A stretch of DNA of 64,000 nucleotides from Oscillospiraceae bacterium (GCA_910575265.1 CAJTEA010000002.1:214411-278410); one strand, 5' to 3'. Shown: positions 7,208-15,250, counted from the stretch's first letter. Made by a program: numbers and translations. The notes: generated by a model not told the origin, from the letters alone.

Positions 7208-8086
7208 TTAGCGTTTGATTTCAATCTCCAGGCTCATGGCCCGCTCCCGGGCGGCGTCGGTGACAATGCACCGGGGCAGACAGCGGATCACGGGGATGCC
7301 CCGCTTCCAGGCCTCCTCCACATCCCGCTCGGTAACCAAGTCCATGGGCTCAGTTTCCCTGGGCTTTTCCGGGGGCGGGGCGGCTTCCGTTTTGTGTCCG
7401 CCGCAGGAGCCGCCGCACTTGCAGCCTCCGCCGCAGGAACAGCCGGCGCTCCGCTCCGGCTCGGGGCATACCAGCTCCAACAAGTCTCCGTCAGTAACAC
7501 ACAGGGCGTTGGCCTCGTCGGTGTCCAGATGGACCTCCAGGTCGTGGCCCTCCCCCACCCGGCAGATCACCTGGTCCAGCATACCGCCACGCTGCCCACT
7601 CATGCGCAGGGACACCGCCTGGCCGTCTTTCAGGCCGAAGCAGGCCGCCTGCTGGGGGGACAGGTGCAGGTGCCGGGCCGGTACGATCACCCCTTGGGGG
7701 ATGGCCAGCTGGCCCGCCGGACCCCTCAGGGTGCAGCCCGGGGTGCCGTCCACGTCGCCGGACATACGCACCTGGCCGGGAACGCCTAGCTTCTTGGCCT
7801 CGGAGAAGGTCAGCTCCACCTGGGTTTTCCCCCGGACGGGGCCCAGCACCCGGACGTTGGCAAGCTCCCCCCTGGGGCCGGCCACCGCCACCTTCTCCGC
7901 CGCGGCGAACTGTCCCGGCTGGGACAGGGCCTTGCAGGGGTGGAGGGCATAGCCTGGGCCAAAGAGCCGGTCCAGGTCCTCCCGGCTCAGGTGGACGTGG
8001 CGGGCGCTCACCCCGGCGGGGACAAATCTGGTCCCCATGGCGGCCAAGTGGGAGAGCACCGCGTTGCGAATATCCTTCCTCTCCAT
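7208..8086 (-). CDS. pduL: PduL-like phosphate acyltransferase with Cys-rich C-terminal extension
   Basis: 292 residues against about 210 for PduL. The core (1-208) has the two histidine motifs ARHVHLS (29-34) and ARHLHLS (138-143) plus EVHLD near 186, the zinc ligands of this phosphotransacylase, which converts acyl-CoA + phosphate to acyl-phosphate + CoA and recycles CoA inside the shell. Residues 3-17 can form an encapsulation helix. Odd: a block of five Cys in Gly-rich context (216-231), a Pro/Glu linker, then a 45-residue tail containing GIPVIRCLPRCIVTDAARE, which resembles a short motif seen in other BMC-associated proteins such as EutT. The extension may bind metal or tether partners. 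Confidence 0.88.
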   Translation of the reverse strand: MERKDIRNAVLSHLAAMGTRFVPAGVSARHVHLSREDLDRLFGPGYALHPCKALSQPGQFAAAEKVAVAGPRGELANVRVLGPVRGKTQVELTFSEAKKLGVPGQVRMSGDVDGTPGCTLRGPAGQLAIPQGVIVPARHLHLSPQQAACFGLKDGQAVSLRMSGQRGGMLDQVICRVGEGHDLEVHLDTDEANALCVTDGDLLELVCPEPERSAGCSCGGGCKCGGSCGGHKTEAAPPPEKPRETEPMDLVTERDVEEAWKRGIPVIRCLPRCIVTDAARERAMSLEIEIKR

Positions 8087-8089
8087 AAA

Positions 8090-8908
8090 CTACCGCCCCT
8101 GGATGCTGGCCATGACACCGCGCACCACACTGGCCACCTCGCCGTTCTCACAGGGGGTACCGCCGGGGCAGCTCTGCCCCTGTGAACAGGGGGAGGGCTG
8201 TCCGGACGCCGCAAAGCGGCAGACGGGACGTCCGCCGGTGGTGATGCCCAGCCTGGTCCTGGTCTCCACCAGCCGGTCCACCTGCTCGCAGGACAGCTCG
8301 TTGGCCCGGCCGATGATGTTGCCGGTATACATGGTGACCAGGGCGTAATACTCCAGCGACTCCATACGCATATAGGCCTGCATGGGGCTCATGCCCCAGG
8401 TCAGCGCCCCATGGTTGGCCAGCAGCACCCCGTTGTGGGTGCGGCAGTAGGGGGCGATGGAGTCGGGGACCTCCTGGGTGCCGGGGGTGGCGTAGGGGGC
8501 CACCGGCACCACGCCCAGCTGGACCACCCCCTCGGGCAGGATGGGCCGGTCCAGGGCGATGCCCGCGATGGCGAAGGAGGTCGCCACCGGCGGGTGGGCG
8601 TGGACGCAGGCGATGAGGTCTGGGTTCTCCTGATACACCCGCAGATGCATCTTCAGCTCGCTGGAGGGCTTCCGGGTCCCCTGGAGCACATGGCCCTCCA
8701 GATCCACCTTAATCAGCATCTCGTCGGTCATATACCCCTTGCTCACCCCGGTGGGGGTGGTCCAGAGGGTGGTGGGAGAGACCTTGCAGGTGATGTTTCC
8801 GTCGTTGGACACCACATAGTTTTTGGCGTACATCCGCCGCCCCACCTCCAGAATTTCCGCTTTCGCGTCCCGGTCGGAGAGGTAGCGGTCCCGCTCTTCA
8901 CCGTACAT
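8090..8908 (-). CDS. Class II aldolase with candidate C-terminal encapsulation tail
   Basis: 272 residues. Core fold 1-225 shows E84 in SSELKMH, zinc ligands H103 and H105 in HAHP, and H166 in NHGA. After a Pro/Cys-containing linker (238-255, three Cys) the last 17 residues, starting GEVASVVRG, form a short amphipathic helix of the kind that targets cargo to BMC shells. Reaction by family: ketose 1-phosphate to DHAP and an aldehyde. This enzyme is therefore the best candidate for releasing the volatile aldehyde inside the compartment, next to the PduP-like enzyme. Three bases separate it from the PduL-like gene. It differs clearly from the shorter aldolase at 1275-1922. Confidence 0.9.
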   Translation of the reverse strand: MYGEERDRYLSDRDAKAEILEVGRRMYAKNYVVSNDGNITCKVSPTTLWTTPTGVSKGYMTDEMLIKVDLEGHVLQGTRKPSSELKMHLRVYQENPDLIACVHAHPPVATSFAIAGIALDRPILPEGVVQLGVVPVAPYATPGTQEVPDSIAPYCRTHNGVLLANHGALTWGMSPMQAYMRMESLEYYALVTMYTGNIIGRANELSCEQVDRLVETRTRLGITTGGRPVCRFAASGQPSPCSQGQSCPGGTPCENGEVASVVRGVMASIQGR

Positions 8909-8926
8909 GGCTGGTCTCCTCCTTTC

Positions 8927-10075
8927 TTATTGTAATTCGTGTAAAAATCGCTGGCAGTTCTCTGTCAGGGTACCGGGGGCGGTGAACAGCCCGCCGCCCA
9001 TGAGCAGGGCGGTGTCGTTTCCGTAAAACTCCCGCGTAGGCCCAACCTTCTCGAAGGTCATCCCCCCGGCGGGGCTGGGCAGGATGGGTCGGATGGCTCC
9101 CTGGTCCTCCGAGGCCATATCCCGGATGCCGGCGCACTGCTCCTCGCTGAGGGAGAAGCGGCCCCCGAAGTTGGGGAACACGGTGATATCCGCCCCCGCC
9201 AGCCGGGGGAGCTGGCCCAGCAGACAGGCGCAGTCCACGCCGCCCCGGCCCCGGTCCAGCATGCCGCCCAGAAAGGCCGGGTGGCACACCACCGGCAGAC
9301 TGGTTTTCTCCGCCGCGTAGCCAATCAGGTCAAAGCCCGCCAGTCCCGGGGCTACCATCACACCGCCGCAGCCGCAGTCAACAGCCAGCCGGAGGCGGTC
9401 GTCCATGCGGCGGAAGGAACCGGACACATTGGGGATGTAGGCGGTATGACCGCCTGTCTCCTCATTGGCCCGGCGGACAGCGGCGGCGGCCCGCTCCACC
9501 CGCTCCCGGAAGGGGGCGAAGGGCTGGTCCATCAGACCGTGGTCGTCCTTAATCAGGTCGATACCGCCCAGGGCGCACCGGTAGGCCTCCTCCGCCAGGG
9601 CCTCCGGGGGCAGGCCCATGGGCTTGAGGGCGGTGAAGGTGAAGGGCCGGTCATAGACCCCCAGCCGTTCCCGCATCCCCTGAACCCCGAATTTGGGGCC
9701 GGGGAAGGTCTTTTTCATGGAATCGGGCAGACAAATCCGCTCCAGCGTCACATCCGGAAAGATGCTGCTGTTTCCAAAGGCCACGTTGAGCAGCTGGGGA
9801 AAGTCCGCCCCCGCCGTCCCGGCGGTGTAGACGATGTCCACCCGGTGCCAGCCGTTTTTCAGGTCCTGGGTGTAGTCGATGTGACCCAAAACGCCATCCA
9901 AAATGGCGGGGCATTCAATGTGCTGAGCGGGAAACTCCACCGTCTGCTCCACGCACATACTTTTGGCGGTCTCCAGAGCCTCCTGTTCCGTGCCCCGGAT
10001 ACGATAAATCACGGTAAAGCCGTCTCCGGCAAGCTGGCGGCGCAGGGCGCCGTCATCGTAATATTTGAATTTCAT
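8927..10075 (-). CDS. RuBisCO-like protein (form IV)
   Basis: 382 residues, RuBisCO large-chain fold. TALKPMG holds K151 (RuBisCO K175); GGIDLIKDDHG holds K176 and D178, equivalent to the carbamylated K201 and D203, but the E204 position is H179. The second lysine of KPK is Met, and the loop-6 lysine (K334) has no counterpart around PNFGGRFS (301-308). MGGGLFT (359-365) is the phosphate-binding glycine turn. It therefore cannot fix CO2 but should enolise or isomerise a sugar phosphate. Known RLPs act as 2,3-diketo-5-methylthiopentyl-1-P enolase, methylthioribulose-1-P isomerase, or on apionate intermediates. Beside mtnA/mtnK homologues, a methylthio- or deoxy-ribulose-1-phosphate isomerase role is favoured (inference). 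Confidence 0.93.
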   Translation of the reverse strand: MKFKYYDDGALRRQLAGDGFTVIYRIRGTEQEALETAKSMCVEQTVEFPAQHIECPAILDGVLGHIDYTQDLKNGWHRVDIVYTAGTAGADFPQLLNVAFGNSSIFPDVTLERICLPDSMKKTFPGPKFGVQGMRERLGVYDRPFTFTALKPMGLPPEALAEEAYRCALGGIDLIKDDHGLMDQPFAPFRERVERAAAAVRRANEETGGHTAYIPNVSGSFRRMDDRLRLAVDCGCGGVMVAPGLAGFDLIGYAAEKTSLPVVCHPAFLGGMLDRGRGGVDCACLLGQLPRLAGADITVFPNFGGRFSLSEEQCAGIRDMASEDQGAIRPILPSPAGGMTFEKVGPTREFYGNDTALLMGGGLFTAPGTLTENCQRFLHELQ

Positions 10076-10084
10076 CCGGTTACC

Positions 10085-11086
10085 TCACAGCGCCTCGGGC
10101 TTTGCGTCGCTGAGGGCGGCGGGGAGGAACACCTGCCCCACGTCCTCCTCCCGGATCAAGAGGGGCTTGCCCACCGCCCGCTCCACGGCGGACAGCAGGG
10201 CGGTCACGTCCATGCCGTACTCCCTCATCAGGTAGCCGCGGCTGGCCCCGTGGAGGAACTGGTCCTGAATCCCCAGGCGGATGAGCTTTTTGCCCACGCC
10301 CGCCTCCGCCATGGCCTCGGCCAGACAGGTGCCCAGGCCGCCCACCACGGTGTGGTTCTCCAGGGAGATAACCCCATATCGGCTGTGGGCGATGTGGTCG
10401 ATGATTTCCGGGTACTGGAAGGGTTTCAGGGTGGAAATATGATAAATTGCCGCCTGAATTCCGTTGGTCTCCAGCACCTTCACCGCCCGCAGGCACTCCT
10501 CGGCGCACAGGCCGGAGGACACAATCACCAGATCGTCCCCCTCCGTCAGCTTCCGGGCCTTGCCCAGCTCCATGGGGGTGTGGAACAGCCGGGGCACCTC
10601 CCCCCGGAGCATACGGACATACACCGGACCGGGGATGTCGTAGGCGATTTGCAGGACGTTTTCCACCTCGGTGGCGTCCCCCACCTCCAGCACCGTCATG
10701 TTGGGCAGGGCTCGCATGACGGCGGTGTCCTCAATGGCCTGATGGGTGGCCCCGCCGGGGGTGGTCACCCCGGGGAGGAAGCCAATCATCTTCACCGGCA
10801 GGTTGGGGTAGGCCACCGACATGGCGATCTGATCCAGGGCCCGGCGGTAGATGAACACCGCGAAGGTGTGGACGAAGGGGACAAAGCCCTCCCGGGCCAG
10901 CCCCCCGGCGAAGCCCAGCATATTCTGCTCGGCGATGCCCATGGAGAAGAAGCGGCCGGGATAGGTGTCCCGGAAGGAATCCGCCTCACAGGAACTGGTC
11001 AGGTCGGCGGAGAGCACCAGCACCTCCGGCTTGTTTTTGGCCCATTGGACCAGGTTTTGGGCGTGGACCCGTTTACGGATCTCCAT
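10085..11086 (-). CDS. Transketolase, C-terminal (pyrimidine/dimer) subunit
   Basis: 333 residues. GIAEQNM contains E53, the glutamate that activates the thiamine aminopyrimidine ring in transketolases and DXS; the Rossmann-like C-terminal domain follows (YGVISLENHTVVGGLG). Start placed at 11086 because it overlaps the stop of the partner subunit as TAATG; an upstream start would run 18 residues into that gene. With the N-terminal subunit it makes one complete ThDP enzyme. Two-subunit transketolases of this size often serve specialised sugar pathways, for example apulose-4-phosphate transketolase. Lies ten bases before the RLP gene, suggesting sequential action on a ketose 5-phosphate. Confidence 0.92.
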   Translation of the reverse strand: MEIRKRVHAQNLVQWAKNKPEVLVLSADLTSSCEADSFRDTYPGRFFSMGIAEQNMLGFAGGLAREGFVPFVHTFAVFIYRRALDQIAMSVAYPNLPVKMIGFLPGVTTPGGATHQAIEDTAVMRALPNMTVLEVGDATEVENVLQIAYDIPGPVYVRMLRGEVPRLFHTPMELGKARKLTEGDDLVIVSSGLCAEECLRAVKVLETNGIQAAIYHISTLKPFQYPEIIDHIAHSRYGVISLENHTVVGGLGTCLAEAMAEAGVGKKLIRLGIQDQFLHGASRGYLMREYGMDVTALLSAVERAVGKPLLIREEDVGQVFLPAALSDAKPEAL

Positions 11087-12012
11087 TACTGTCCCGCCTC
11101 CTTTGCCATAGCCGCGCAGCGGTCCCGGTAGTCCTCCCACTGCCCCGGCTGGGTGAAGCGGATGTAGTGGAATTTGGGATGCCGCTCCCGGAGAAACTCC
11201 ATCTGATAACAGGGGTCGGTGTCACAGACCACCACCAGGGGCTTCCCCTCGTGGGGGGTGTCCAGCGCCGCGGCCAGGGCCAGAGGGTCGTGGCCGGGGA
11301 TACGGACGCACGCGCAGCCGAAGGCCCGGAACCGGTCGTCAAAGGGCTCGATGTTCATCACCGGGTCCATCACCCCATCGCACTGACAGCCGTTGCGGTC
11401 CACCACCAGGATCAGGTTGTCCTGCCTGTGGAAGCTGGCCGCCTGAAGGGCCTCCCAGAACTCTCCGGACTGGCACTCGCCGTCGGAGAGAAAGACAAAC
11501 ACCCGGCCCGTCTCCCCCTTGAGGCGCAGGCCCATGGCGGCGCCGCTGGCCTGGCTGATCCCCTGGCCCAGGGAGCCGGTGGTGACCTCCATACCGGGGG
11601 AGTGCTCCGCGCCGATCATCTCCACGCTGCTGCCGTCCCGGTTGTAGTCCTTCATCCCGCGTTCGTCCATCCGGCCCGTCTCAATGAGGACAGCGTAGAG
11701 CACCAGGGCGTACTGGGCCGGGGAGAGAACAAAGCGGTCATAGCCGGGCTGTCCGTTGGAATTGAACTTGATGCCCGTCCGGGCGGGATGTCCGGGGCCG
11801 GGCACCCCGGTCCAGCTATCGGGCAGAAGGGGCTTGTCCAGCGCGGGCAGATTCATCAGCCCGTGGTACAGCGCCCCCAGAATCTGTCCGGAGGAACAGG
11901 CCTGGGACAGGTATCCTCCCCGCTGCTCCACCGTGTGCTGAAAGACCCGGAGGCGGACGTTTTTGGCGATCCGGTCCACCTCTCCGGCCCACAGCCGGTC
12001 AAATTCACTCAT
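11086..12012 (-). CDS. Transketolase, N-terminal (ThDP-binding) subunit
   Basis: 308 residues. TGSLGQGIS (145-153) and the ThDP/Mg motif SDGE (176-179) ending at DRN (205-207) are diagnostic of transketolase N-terminal domains. First gene of the microcompartment operon, directly downstream of the divergent DeoR regulator region. Cleaves ketose phosphates between C2 and C3 and moves a two-carbon unit; with a 1-deoxyketose 5-phosphate the unit would be acetyl-level rather than glycolaldehyde (inference). No encapsulation helix is obvious at either end. Confidence 0.92.
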   Translation of the reverse strand: MSEFDRLWAGEVDRIAKNVRLRVFQHTVEQRGGYLSQACSSGQILGALYHGLMNLPALDKPLLPDSWTGVPGPGHPARTGIKFNSNGQPGYDRFVLSPAQYALVLYAVLIETGRMDERGMKDYNRDGSSVEMIGAEHSPGMEVTTGSLGQGISQASGAAMGLRLKGETGRVFVFLSDGECQSGEFWEALQAASFHRQDNLILVVDRNGCQCDGVMDPVMNIEPFDDRFRAFGCACVRIPGHDPLALAAALDTPHEGKPLVVVCDTDPCYQMEFLRERHPKFHYIRFTQPGQWEDYRDRCAAMAKEAGQ

Positions 12013-12030
12013 ATAAATCCCTCATTTTGT

Positions 12031-12059
12031 TTGCACTCTGTCCACGAATGTGGTAAAAT
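12031..12059 (+). promoter_or_regulatory. Promoter of the DeoR-type regulator
   Basis: TTGCAC (12031-12036), a 17-base spacer and TAAAAT (12054-12059) with an extended TGG before the -10 box, 27 bases upstream of the regulator start. No equally clear promoter is visible on the minus strand of this 73-base divergent spacer, so the start signal of the BMC operon is unresolved. Confidence 0.65.
12042..12053. promoter_or_regulatory. Candidate DeoR operator
   Basis: CCAC-GAAT-GTGG inverted repeat lying exactly between the -35 and -10 boxes of the regulator promoter and upstream of the BMC operon. Position fits autorepression plus control of the divergent operon; no consensus is known to me for this regulator. 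Confidence 0.4.
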
Positions 12060-12085
12060 TGAACCAATAGAAAGGAGGGAGCGGT

Positions 12086-12838
12086 ATGCTTGCCATCGCC
12101 CGGCGCAGCACCATTCTGGAGATACTGCGGGAACAGCAGAGCGTCAATGTCACTCAGCTGGCCGCCGCCCTGGGAGTGGCCACCGAGACCATCCGCCGGG
12201 ACCTGAAGGAGCTGGAGGCCTCCGGGCAGCTCATCCGCACCCACGGCGGGGCCTACATCACCGACGGAGTTCTGAACGACATCAACGTCTCCGCCCGGTC
12301 AGTGATCCGCAAGCAGGAAAAGAAGGAGATCGCCCGCAAGTGCGCCCAGCTCATCAACACCGGGGACTCCATCTTTCTGGACGCCTCCACCACCGACTGG
12401 TGCGTCGCCCAGGCGCTGCTGGAGAAGAACATCACTGTGGTCACCAACTCCCTGAAGGTGGCGGACATTCTCTCCGCCTCCGCCAGCGTCAAGCTGATTC
12501 TGGCCGGCGGGAACTACGCCCCCCGCACCATGTCCTTCTACGGAGAGCAGACTGTGGAGGACCTGAGCCGGTATTACGCGGACAAGGCATTTATCTCCTG
12601 CCGCACTGTCCACATGGAGTTCGGGGCTACCGACTCCAACGAGGGGGAGGCCCTGGCCCGGCGGACCATGCTGCGCCGCAGCCACAGCACCTATCTGGCG
12701 GTGGACCACAGCAAGCTGGACGGCATTTCCTTCCTGAATGTCTGCCCCCTGGAGGACCTGACGGGGATTATCTGCGACCGCCCCCTGTCCCCTGTATGGC
12801 AGAATCACCTGAAAAGCATCGGCGTGGCGTGCTGGTGA
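12086..12838 (+). CDS. DeoR-family transcriptional regulator
   Basis: 250 residues, standard DeoR length. N-terminal winged helix: RRSTILEILREQQSVNVTQL then GVATETIRRDLKELE, the signature helix-turn-helix. The C-terminal domain has the sugar-phosphate sensor features DASTTD and VVTNSLKVA, with D near residue 207 in AVDHSKLDG. DeoR regulators respond to phosphorylated sugars, which suits a pathway starting with MtnK/MtnA products. Divergent from the microcompartment operon and convergent with the mtnA/mtnK/transporter operon, so it probably controls one or both. AAAGGAGGGAG ribosome-binding site upstream. Confidence 0.93.
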   Translation: MLAIARRSTILEILREQQSVNVTQLAAALGVATETIRRDLKELEASGQLIRTHGGAYITDGVLNDINVSARSVIRKQEKKEIARKCAQLINTGDSIFLDASTTDWCVAQALLEKNITVVTNSLKVADILSASASVKLILAGGNYAPRTMSFYGEQTVEDLSRYYADKAFISCRTVHMEFGATDSNEGEALARRTMLRRSHSTYLAVDHSKLDGISFLNVCPLEDLTGIICDRPLSPVWQNHLKSIGVACW

Positions 12839-12848
12839 TATACGGTGG

Positions 12849-12880
12849 AAAAGCCGGCGGCGGCTCAGCCGCCGGCTTTT
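12849..12880. terminator. Bidirectional terminator between deoR-like gene and mtnA
   Basis: Perfect 12-bp stem AAAAGCCGGCGG / CCGCCGGCTTTT around an 8-base loop, flanked by A on one side and T on the other, in the 54-base gap between convergent genes. Confidence 0.88.
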
Positions 12881-12892
12881 TATACCGCGGCT

Positions 12893-13957
12893 TTATTTGC
12901 CGATGCCCAGCTCCTCAAAGGCCTTGTCGAAGGGCGCCTTGCACAGGCCTTTTTCGGTGATGATGCCGGTAATCAGGGAGTGATCGGTAACATCGAAGGC
13001 GGGGTTGCACACCTTCACGCCCTCGGGAGCCATGCGCTCGGAGTACCACATCTCGGTGACCTCCTCGGGGGCGCGCTCCTCGATGGGGATCTGGTCCCCT
13101 GTCTCCAGGGACATGTCGATGGTGGAGCTGGGGGCGCAGACGTAGAAGGGGATGCCGTAGTGCTTGGCCAGAATCGCCACCCCGGAGGTGCCGATCTTGT
13201 TGGCGGCGTCGCCGTTGCGGGTCACCCGGTCGCAGCCCACAAAGACGATGTTCACCAGCCCCCGCTTCATGGTGATGGAGGCCATGTTGTCGCAGATCAG
13301 GGTGGTGTCGATGCCGGCGTTGTGCAGCTCGAAGGCGGTAAGCCGGGCTCCCTGGAGCAGAGGACGGGTTTCGTCGCAGTACACCCGGAAATCGGTCCAG
13401 CCGTGTTCCTGGGCCACATACATAGGGGCGGTGGCGGTGCCGTATTTGGCGGTGGCCAGGGTACCGGCGTTGCAGTGGGTGAGGATGCCGTCCCCGTGCT
13501 TGAGCAAGCCGAAGCCGATTTCGCCGATGCTCCGGCTGATGGCCACGTCCTCGTCCCGGATGGCCTGGGCCTCGGTGAAGAGGATCTCCTTGATCTCCGC
13601 CACGGGGCGGGTCAGGCTGGCCCGCATGGTACGCTCCATCCGGTCCAGGGCCCAGAACAGGTTCACCGCCGTGGGACGGGAGGAGGCCAGATACTCCTTC
13701 TGCTTCATAAACTCCTCGCAGAACTTCATCTGGTCGGCGGTGTCGATGCGGGAGGCGGTGAGGGCGATGGCGTATCCGGCGCACACGCCGATGGCCGGGG
13801 CCCCCCGAACCCGCAGGAGCTTGATGGCCTCCCAGATGTCCTCAATTTCGCTGACGTTGAGCACCTTCACGGTGCCGGGCAGCAGAGTCTGGTCCAAAAT
13901 TTCCAGACAGGTCCGGTCCGCCGACAGGCGGACGGTATCCAGCTGTAACGCATTCAT
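12893..13957 (-). CDS. mtnA: S-methyl-5-thioribose-1-phosphate isomerase
   Basis: 354 residues, normal for MtnA. RGAPAIG (51-57), C162 in THCNAGTLAT and D243 in GCDRVTRNGD are the substrate-binding and catalytic residues (Cys160/Asp240 in B. subtilis numbering). Converts methylthioribose-1-phosphate to methylthioribulose-1-phosphate; homologues also isomerise 5-deoxyribose-1-phosphate. Last gene of the transporter-mtnK-mtnA operon, 18 bases after mtnK. Related to eIF2B-type proteins, but the MtnA residues are present. Feeds the aldolases and possibly the RLP of the adjoining operon. Confidence 0.95.
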   Translation of the reverse strand: MNALQLDTVRLSADRTCLEILDQTLLPGTVKVLNVSEIEDIWEAIKLLRVRGAPAIGVCAGYAIALTASRIDTADQMKFCEEFMKQKEYLASSRPTAVNLFWALDRMERTMRASLTRPVAEIKEILFTEAQAIRDEDVAISRSIGEIGFGLLKHGDGILTHCNAGTLATAKYGTATAPMYVAQEHGWTDFRVYCDETRPLLQGARLTAFELHNAGIDTTLICDNMASITMKRGLVNIVFVGCDRVTRNGDAANKIGTSGVAILAKHYGIPFYVCAPSSTIDMSLETGDQIPIEERAPEEVTEMWYSERMAPEGVKVCNPAFDVTDHSLITGIITEKGLCKAPFDKAFEELGIGK

Positions 13958-13975
13958 ATACAGAACTCCCTCCTC

Positions 13976-15187
13976 TTACTTCGCCGCTTCCTGGGCCTTC
14001 TTCACCGCGGCCACAAAGTCGGCGCCGGCGCGGAATTTGGTCTGATTCATGATGTAGTCCTTGCCGCACAGGATGTTCAGCCGCTCCACCCAGGCCCGCT
14101 TGGCCTCGTCGGCGATGGTGGTCACGTCCTTCACGTTGGCCATGCCCACCGTGCGGCGGTGCAGCTCGGTGCCGGCGTAGCCGGCGGTGTCATTGAGGAT
14201 GCCCTCCAGATACCACTGCTTGAAGCCGGGGACCTTGGCCATGGGCTCGGTAACCGCCTCGTCAAATTTCTTATTGAACTTGGCGATGAACAGGTCCATG
14301 GTCTCCTCAATGGCTTTCAGGCACCAGTCACAGAAAGCGGTATCCCCGGCGGCCAGGCCGTTGTCATAGGCGAAGATCAGGTTGGCCACCACGTTGCCGA
14401 TGTCGTAGCCCATGGGGGCGTAGGTGGCGAACTCAGGGTCAAAGACCTTGGTGGAGTCCGGCTTGACGAAGATGGAGCCGGTGTGCAGGTCGCCGTGCAT
14501 CAGGGCCTGGGCGTCGGTCATAAATTTGAATTTCAGCTTGGAGACCTCCAGGTGCAGGGCCTCGTCCTCATACAGCTCCCGCTTCACGAAGTCGGCGTTG
14601 GGGGGGAACACGTTGTTCTCATGGTTGATGTCGTTGTAGGGCTCCATCAGCACCAGATCCTCGGTGATCTTGCATAGCTCGGGGGAGATAAAGCTCTTTA
14701 CCAGGTTCTTTTTCTCCTGATGCTCCATCACCACGTCGCTGGTCATAAGCAGGGTGTTCACCATGAAGGTGGAGATGTCATCCGCGAAGCGGGGGAAGGT
14801 CTTGTGCTCCATCAGGGCGTAGCGCATGAGCTGGTAGTCGGACAGGTCCTCCATGCCGCAGGCGCTCATAACGGTGTCATAGAAGAAAATTTTGGGCACC
14901 ATGCCGGGAGCGTACTTGTCGTTGAGCTGGAGGATCTCCGACTCGATGCGGTTGCGGTCGGTGGACACCTTCATATCCTCGGAGATGCGCAGAGACACGC
15001 CGGCGTGCTTGATGATGACCGAGTGGCCCTTCTCGTCCCACACCCGGAACACATAGTTCAGGTTGCCGTCGCCGATCTCCTTGGCCCGCATGGTGGCCTT
15101 GTCCCAGCCGATGTCCGGCAGCTTCTCCAGGGTGTACTCCAGGATGTCGTCGATGCCCATCAGAAAGTACTTGTCAAACTTACCCAT
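13976..15187 (-). CDS. mtnK: 5-methylthioribose kinase
   Basis: 403 residues. Kinase-like fold of the MtnK/aminoglycoside phosphotransferase group: GDGNLNYVFRV glycine loop, VIIKHAG with K60, HGDLHTGSIF (231-240) catalytic loop and D250 in DPEFA. Phosphorylates 5-methylthioribose at C1; related enzymes also take 5-deoxyribose. Commits the imported sugar to the MtnA step. Lies downstream of the importer permease after a hairpin-containing 63-base spacer, and just upstream of mtnA. Confidence 0.95.
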   Translation of the reverse strand: MGKFDKYFLMGIDDILEYTLEKLPDIGWDKATMRAKEIGDGNLNYVFRVWDEKGHSVIIKHAGVSLRISEDMKVSTDRNRIESEILQLNDKYAPGMVPKIFFYDTVMSACGMEDLSDYQLMRYALMEHKTFPRFADDISTFMVNTLLMTSDVVMEHQEKKNLVKSFISPELCKITEDLVLMEPYNDINHENNVFPPNADFVKRELYEDEALHLEVSKLKFKFMTDAQALMHGDLHTGSIFVKPDSTKVFDPEFATYAPMGYDIGNVVANLIFAYDNGLAAGDTAFCDWCLKAIEETMDLFIAKFNKKFDEAVTEPMAKVPGFKQWYLEGILNDTAGYAGTELHRRTVGMANVKDVTTIADEAKRAWVERLNILCGKDYIMNQTKFRAGADFVAAVKKAQEAAK

Positions 15188-15220
15188 AGTCGATTCCTTC
15201 CTTCTAAAATGTAGTTAGGG

Positions 15221-15244
15221 AAGGCCGTCGCTGGCGGCGGCCTT
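15221..15244 (-). promoter_or_regulatory. Intra-operon hairpin between permease and mtnK
   Basis: AAGGCCGTCG / CGGCGGCCTT stem with one G-U pair. The adjacent T-run is on the plus strand, so for the minus-strand transcript it is a stem without a terminator tail, possibly stabilising the transporter mRNA. Confidence 0.45.
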
Positions 15245-15250
15245 TTTTGC

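Noticed and set aside
8927..10075. Genuine CO2-fixing RuBisCO large subunit
   Set aside because: Loop-6 Lys and the second Lys of KPK are absent and the E204 position is His; no phosphoribulokinase or small subunit nearby.
1275..12012. Fucose/rhamnose or propanediol microcompartment
   Set aside because: Aldolases and mutarotase would fit fucose, but there is no fucose isomerase, fuculokinase, lactaldehyde reductase or B12/glycyl-radical diol dehydratase, whereas mtnK and mtnA are present.
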